Of a DNA stretch of 64,000 bases, positions 60,751 to 64,000 are shown in pieces. Position numbers and translations under genes: made by a program. Under the pieces are notes generated by a model. It made no database searches and was not told where the DNA came from. It saw nothing but the letters and a program-made list of their open reading frames with translations. Each line of letters opens with the position of its first letter. The stretch's first letter is position 1. Origin of the DNA: Polytrichum commune (lineage: Eukaryota; Streptophyta; Polytrichopsida; Polytrichales; Polytrichaceae); assembly GCA_950295325.1 (NCBI GenBank), contig OX485804.1, forward strand, positions 20,272,001 to 20,336,000. Direction: 5' to 3'.

Positions 60751-61770
60751 ATGGGTATTGGCGCCACCGCCAATATCCCCCGTGTATAATAGAGGAGACA
60801 CGTATAAAAGCCCCGGGGGTATTGGCGGTGCTCGCCAATACCCTATCGGGTATGAGAGGGGAAATACAAAGGAGGCCCCCCCGGGTATTGGCGGCACTGC
60901 CAATATCCCCCGTGTATGATAATGGACACGTATGAAGGCCCCCGGGAATATTGGCAGTCTTGCCAATACCCCCCGTGTATGATAGTGGACACACGTATGA
61001 AAGCCCTGGGGTATTGGCGGTGCCCCCCCGCGTATGATAATGGAGACACGTACGAATGCCCCCAGGGATATTGGCAGTTTCACCAATACCCCCCGTGTAT
61101 GATAGTGGAGACACGTATGAAAGCCCCAAGGGTATAGGCGGTGCCCGCCAATACCCCCCGTGTGTGATAGTGGAGACACGTATGAAAGCCCAGGGGTATT
61201 GGCCGTGCCCGCCAATACCCTTTCGGGTATGAGAATGAAAATACGAAGGAGGGCCCCGAGGGTATTGGCGGTGCCACCAATACCCCCGGGTATTAAAATG
61301 GAAACACGTATGAAGGCCCGAGGGGTATTGGCGGTGCCGCCAACACCCCCCCGGCCACCGTGGGTATGAAAATAGAAATATGTATGTGGTCTCAGGCGTA
61401 TTGGTGGCACCGCCAATACCCCCTCGGTTATGAAAGAGGAAATATGTATGGATCTCAGGGGCTCAGGGGTATTGCGGCACCGCCAATACCCCATCGGGTA
61501 TGAAAAAAGAAATACGTATGAGGTATTAGGGGTATTGGCAGCACCACCAATACCCCCTCAAATATGAAAGTGGAAACACGTACGAGGGCTTGGGGATATT
61601 GGCGGTGCCGCCAATACCCCTGAGGGTATGGGAGTGGTAATACGTGAGAGAATACTAAGGGTATTGGCGATATCACTAATATCCCTAGGGCCTAAACTTG
61701 CGATGTTTATGATAGTGTTTAAAGGTATTGGCGGTGGTGCCAATACCATCCGGGTAGGAAACTGAAAGTA
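60751..61770. repeat. Tandem array of about 16 palindrome-centred units (about 65 bp each)
   Basis: Each unit contains a near-perfect inverted repeat of the form GGGTATTGGCGGtgcCGCCAATACCC, followed by a spacer related to cgtgtatgatagtggagacacgtatgaaagcc. Palindromes start near 60752, 60817, 60882, 60944, 61009, 61063, 61128, 61192, 61257, 61320, 61393, 61466, 61528, 61590, 61656 and 61720. The spacers are themselves repeated and contain a weaker CGTGT/ACACG dyad. Two spacer subtypes exist, cgtgtatgatagtgg and tcgggtatgagagg. Long open frames across the array are a by-product of the repeat. Confidence 0.95.
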
Positions 61771-62132
61771 TTTTTTGTGAAACACTTTCGTCATCAAAAT
61801 GTAATTTTTCATCCACTGACATTCATTTGTTAACAATTTTGATAGACAAGGCAGGAAACCTTAAGTTCATATTCTTTACGTTTGCTGAACATTGAGAAGA
61901 GTGGCAAGCCGTGGTGGTAGTAGGGAGGTGGTGGAAGAGAATAGTAGGTGTCGTGGGTTGTCGGAAGGTCAAATGCAACAAAGTATGAGGTGAACATCTT
62001 CATTTTTGTATGTATGTATTGTGTATTCTATAAATGCATATGTAAAGTTGTTTTCGAGCTTAAGAACTTGTGTTTGTAATCTGTACAAGTATATGTTGTT
62101 ATATTTTGTATAGACAAATGAGTTTGTGTTTG

Positions 62133-62160
62133 AGGGTATTGGCGGTGCCGCCAATACCCT
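62133..62160. repeat. Isolated palindrome identical in type to the array core
   Basis: AGGGTATTGGCGGTGCCGCC followed by AATACCCT is a 28-base inverted repeat with only its central bases unpaired. It lacks the array's spacer sequence. Confidence 0.9.
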
Positions 62161-62230
62161 TGTAACAACCAAATATTGAAGGAGCGAATGCTTTGATAGT
62201 ATAATAAAGAACCAATTGTAACCTTTATTA

Positions 62231-62274
62231 ACAGTCTAAGGATATTGGTAGCACTGCCAGTATCCCGAGACTGT
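62231..62274. repeat. Second isolated palindrome within an outer inverted repeat
   Basis: GGATATTGGTAGCACTGCCA followed by GTATCC is a diverged version of the array palindrome. It is enclosed by ACAGTCT (62231-62237) and its reverse complement AGACTGT (62268-62274). Confidence 0.75.
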
Positions 62275-62352
62275 GTGTGTGTGTGTGTGTGTTTTGTTGT
62301 GAATATGAGGGTATGAATGTGTGTGTATAAGTATGTGTTTGTGTGTGTGTTT
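62271..62352. repeat. TG-rich microsatellite
   Basis: Two TG runs separated by about 50 bases of TG-rich sequence. Confidence 0.8.
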
Positions 62353-62849
62353 TTTTAAAGTTCGAAATTGGTAGATTTGGGTTGTAAGAGGTTAATTGTT
62401 AGAACTACAAAAACACCTTAGATTAAGTTGAAAAAAAAATGTATACATTTAGATCATGCTAGTAGACATCATTTTTTATATAATTTAAAACTTGAATTTT
62501 AATTTTTAGGAAGTTTCCAAAGTCGACTATTTTTGTAGGGTTGAATATTTGTAATGTAATGTACCCCCTCAGTACATTATAGAAAATCTTTTATGCAGTG
62601 TTTCTTTCAACTAGGTAACTTTGAAAATCCATAAAAATGGAAAATTATGACAGAAAATTATAAAATAAATACGATCAGATTCATTTTATTTGGGTCTACT
62701 ACTTGTTCATATAATGTTTCTTCATATGTGTTCATTTTTTATTTTAAAAATGTTGTTGAAGTTCTACATAAGAAGTTTTTTATTGTCTTGAATTGAGTTG
62801 AATTGATCAACAATTTATGTTTTGACAAGTTTTTACATCTTTGTTGCAG

Positions 62850-64000
62850 ATTGAAACAAATGATACTTCAAAGCATTTGGCTTCTGATAACAATCTAGAT
62901 AATGATTTGTGTGAAGTAACTTCTTCTCATGTGAAAGCATATGCTATCTTAAATAATCATTCGTTTGATTCTAACTCAGTGATTGAGAATCTGCAATTTT
63001 AACCTACTTCAAAGTCAAGATTCTTCATTTCTTTATGTCGTTAGTTTTTAATGTCTTTCGTTCGACCAACCTTGATGTCAGATGTTCTGAAGTTGAAACA
63101 TGGATTTATTCATGGGTATAGATACCGAAATGTCGTATTCTATATTTCAATTGTAAACAATTAAATGAAAATTAAAGATGTGATCTTTGAAATGATAAAT
63201 TATTGGAATATAAACTGGAAAAATGCAAGTGCAAAATTCGATGACTTTTAAAAGAAGACAATATTCTCAACAAATTTGTGGGCAAGATGTTTTGAGTTTG
63301 GGATAGGAATCATCGTTTGCAAGCATGGAGGTTTGCTATCGATAAGCATCATTCTGAAGAGATCGCTTCGCACATTTCCGTAGATTTCATTTGTTGAATC
63401 TATCCCCTGATATTATTGTGCTGCTCACGGCAATGCACGATTTCAACATGTACGTTTATTCCATATAATTTATATTTTATTTTTTCATTTGTTAAGTTTT
63501 TAGTTTGTCTCTTATTCGTTTTTTTTTATCATATTTTTTTATTGAATTTGTATTGGTTGTTTCAATCATATTGAACATTATCGTGTGAAGACCGACCTTT
63601 TGCATCAACTGTATCGTGTGCAAGCTAGTGGAAGTTTACCCATTAAAAACTTTCAAAATTTATTGACACTTGACCAATACAAAAAGTGCATCACAAAGAC
63701 AATTGCAATGTGGTACTCGCTTACACATAATCTCTTCTTAAATTATTTATATAATGTAAGTTTCATACCCCTCTTTATTTTTTCATAATCTTTCTGGTTT
63801 TAATCGCATTTCTGTGTTTGACTAATTGTGTTATTTGTTCAGCGTGATATTGCTGATACAGGCGATTTGGCCAAGAAAAAATATTTTGAGATCACTCAAG
63901 AGCATGAGACGTCTGTCGAAGGAATTACTAAATTAATAAATGCAGCAATGGATGCCAAACATGTCAAACTAGACTCTAGTCTTGCAAAATATTTACCCAT
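62850..64000 (+). CDS. Exon-like pieces of an unrecognised gene, running off the right edge
   Basis: The best-supported junction joins a frame ending at 63755 (NHIEHYRVKTDLLHQLYRVQ through LTHNLFLNYLYN, donor gtaagt) to one beginning at 63843 (RDIADTGDLAKKKYFEITQE onward, acceptor cag) in the same phase. The second exon is open to the end of the window. Further left, 63300-63450 has coding-like words (LQAWRFAIDKHH; HLLNLSPDIIVLLTAMHDF) in two frames, and 62850-63002 has a frame (IETNDTSKHLASDNNLDNDL) after a cag acceptor that ends in TAA. I recognise no family. It could be a host gene or a transposon gene; the neighbouring DNA favours the latter. Confidence 0.35.

Noticed and set aside
60697-61494. 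265-codon minus-strand frame encoding a repetitive Gly/Tyr/Trp-containing protein
   Set aside because: Equally long frames occur in other phases and on the other strand of the same tandem repeat; the codons follow the palindrome unit rather than any protein pattern.
60751-61770. CRISPR array (palindromic repeats with regular spacing)
   Set aside because: The spacers are themselves copies of one another, the repeats vary greatly, there are no cas genes, and the surrounding genes are plant nuclear genes.
1-64000. Organelle or bacterial origin of the window
   Set aside because: Spliceosomal introns with GT/AG borders, nuclear-encoded organelle proteins with a transit peptide, and hAT/MULE/gypsy/pogo elements all indicate a plant nuclear chromosome.

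Overview
The window is nuclear DNA of a land plant. Four intron-containing plant genes can be joined exon by exon with GT/AG junctions and preserved frame: a three-repeat MYB (MYB3R) at 10.3-17.0 kb (+), the H/ACA snoRNP assembly factor NAF1 at 31.8-34.9 kb (+), the mitochondrial complex I subunit NDUFA12/B17.2 at 41.4-44.0 kb (+), and the alpha-type plastidial pyruvate kinase at 48.0-52.5 kb (-). Mostly moderate introns (30 bp to 1.5 kb) and dispersed, decayed transposons fit a land plant; I cannot name the species. The four genes share no pathway (cell-cycle transcription, snoRNP assembly, respiration, plastid glycolysis) and look like independent neighbours.

The rest is mainly transposon-derived. 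From left to right: a decayed IS630/Tc1-mariner transposase (1-765, -); a pogo/Tigger-like deletion derivative (3388-4020) and its larger relative with a transposase remnant (24832-26183); three copies of a Mutator-type MITE with about 55-bp terminal inverted repeats and 10-bp target duplications (4893-5359, 24521-24760, 36139-36381); a dispersed repeat in opposite orientations at 7.3 and 36.6 kb; two copies of an element derived from 5S rRNA (about 20.0-20.95 kb, minus, split by another repeat; 42.46-42.84 kb, plus, in an NDUFA12 intron); a LINE-like fragment (37.0-37.9 kb); a Ty3/gypsy integrase remnant followed by a PHD-finger-like segment, polypurine tract and LTR-like sequence (38.0-40.2 kb); a complete short hAT element with perfect 8-bp target duplication (45312-46420); and a decayed Mutator-like/SWIM transposase gene (55.9-59.6 kb, -).

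Two tandem structures stand out. Upstream of NAF1 are five tandem units of about 280-310 bp, each with a TATAAAA box and a TG tract (29.89-31.2 kb), and further upstream (27.0-29.3 kb) decayed copies of NAF1's own promoter-proximal sequence. At 60.75-61.77 kb there are about 16 units of about 65 bp, each built round a near-perfect palindrome, with two isolated single palindromes nearby at 62.13 and 62.24 kb. The right edge (62.8-64 kb) carries exon-like pieces of an unrecognised gene that runs off the window.
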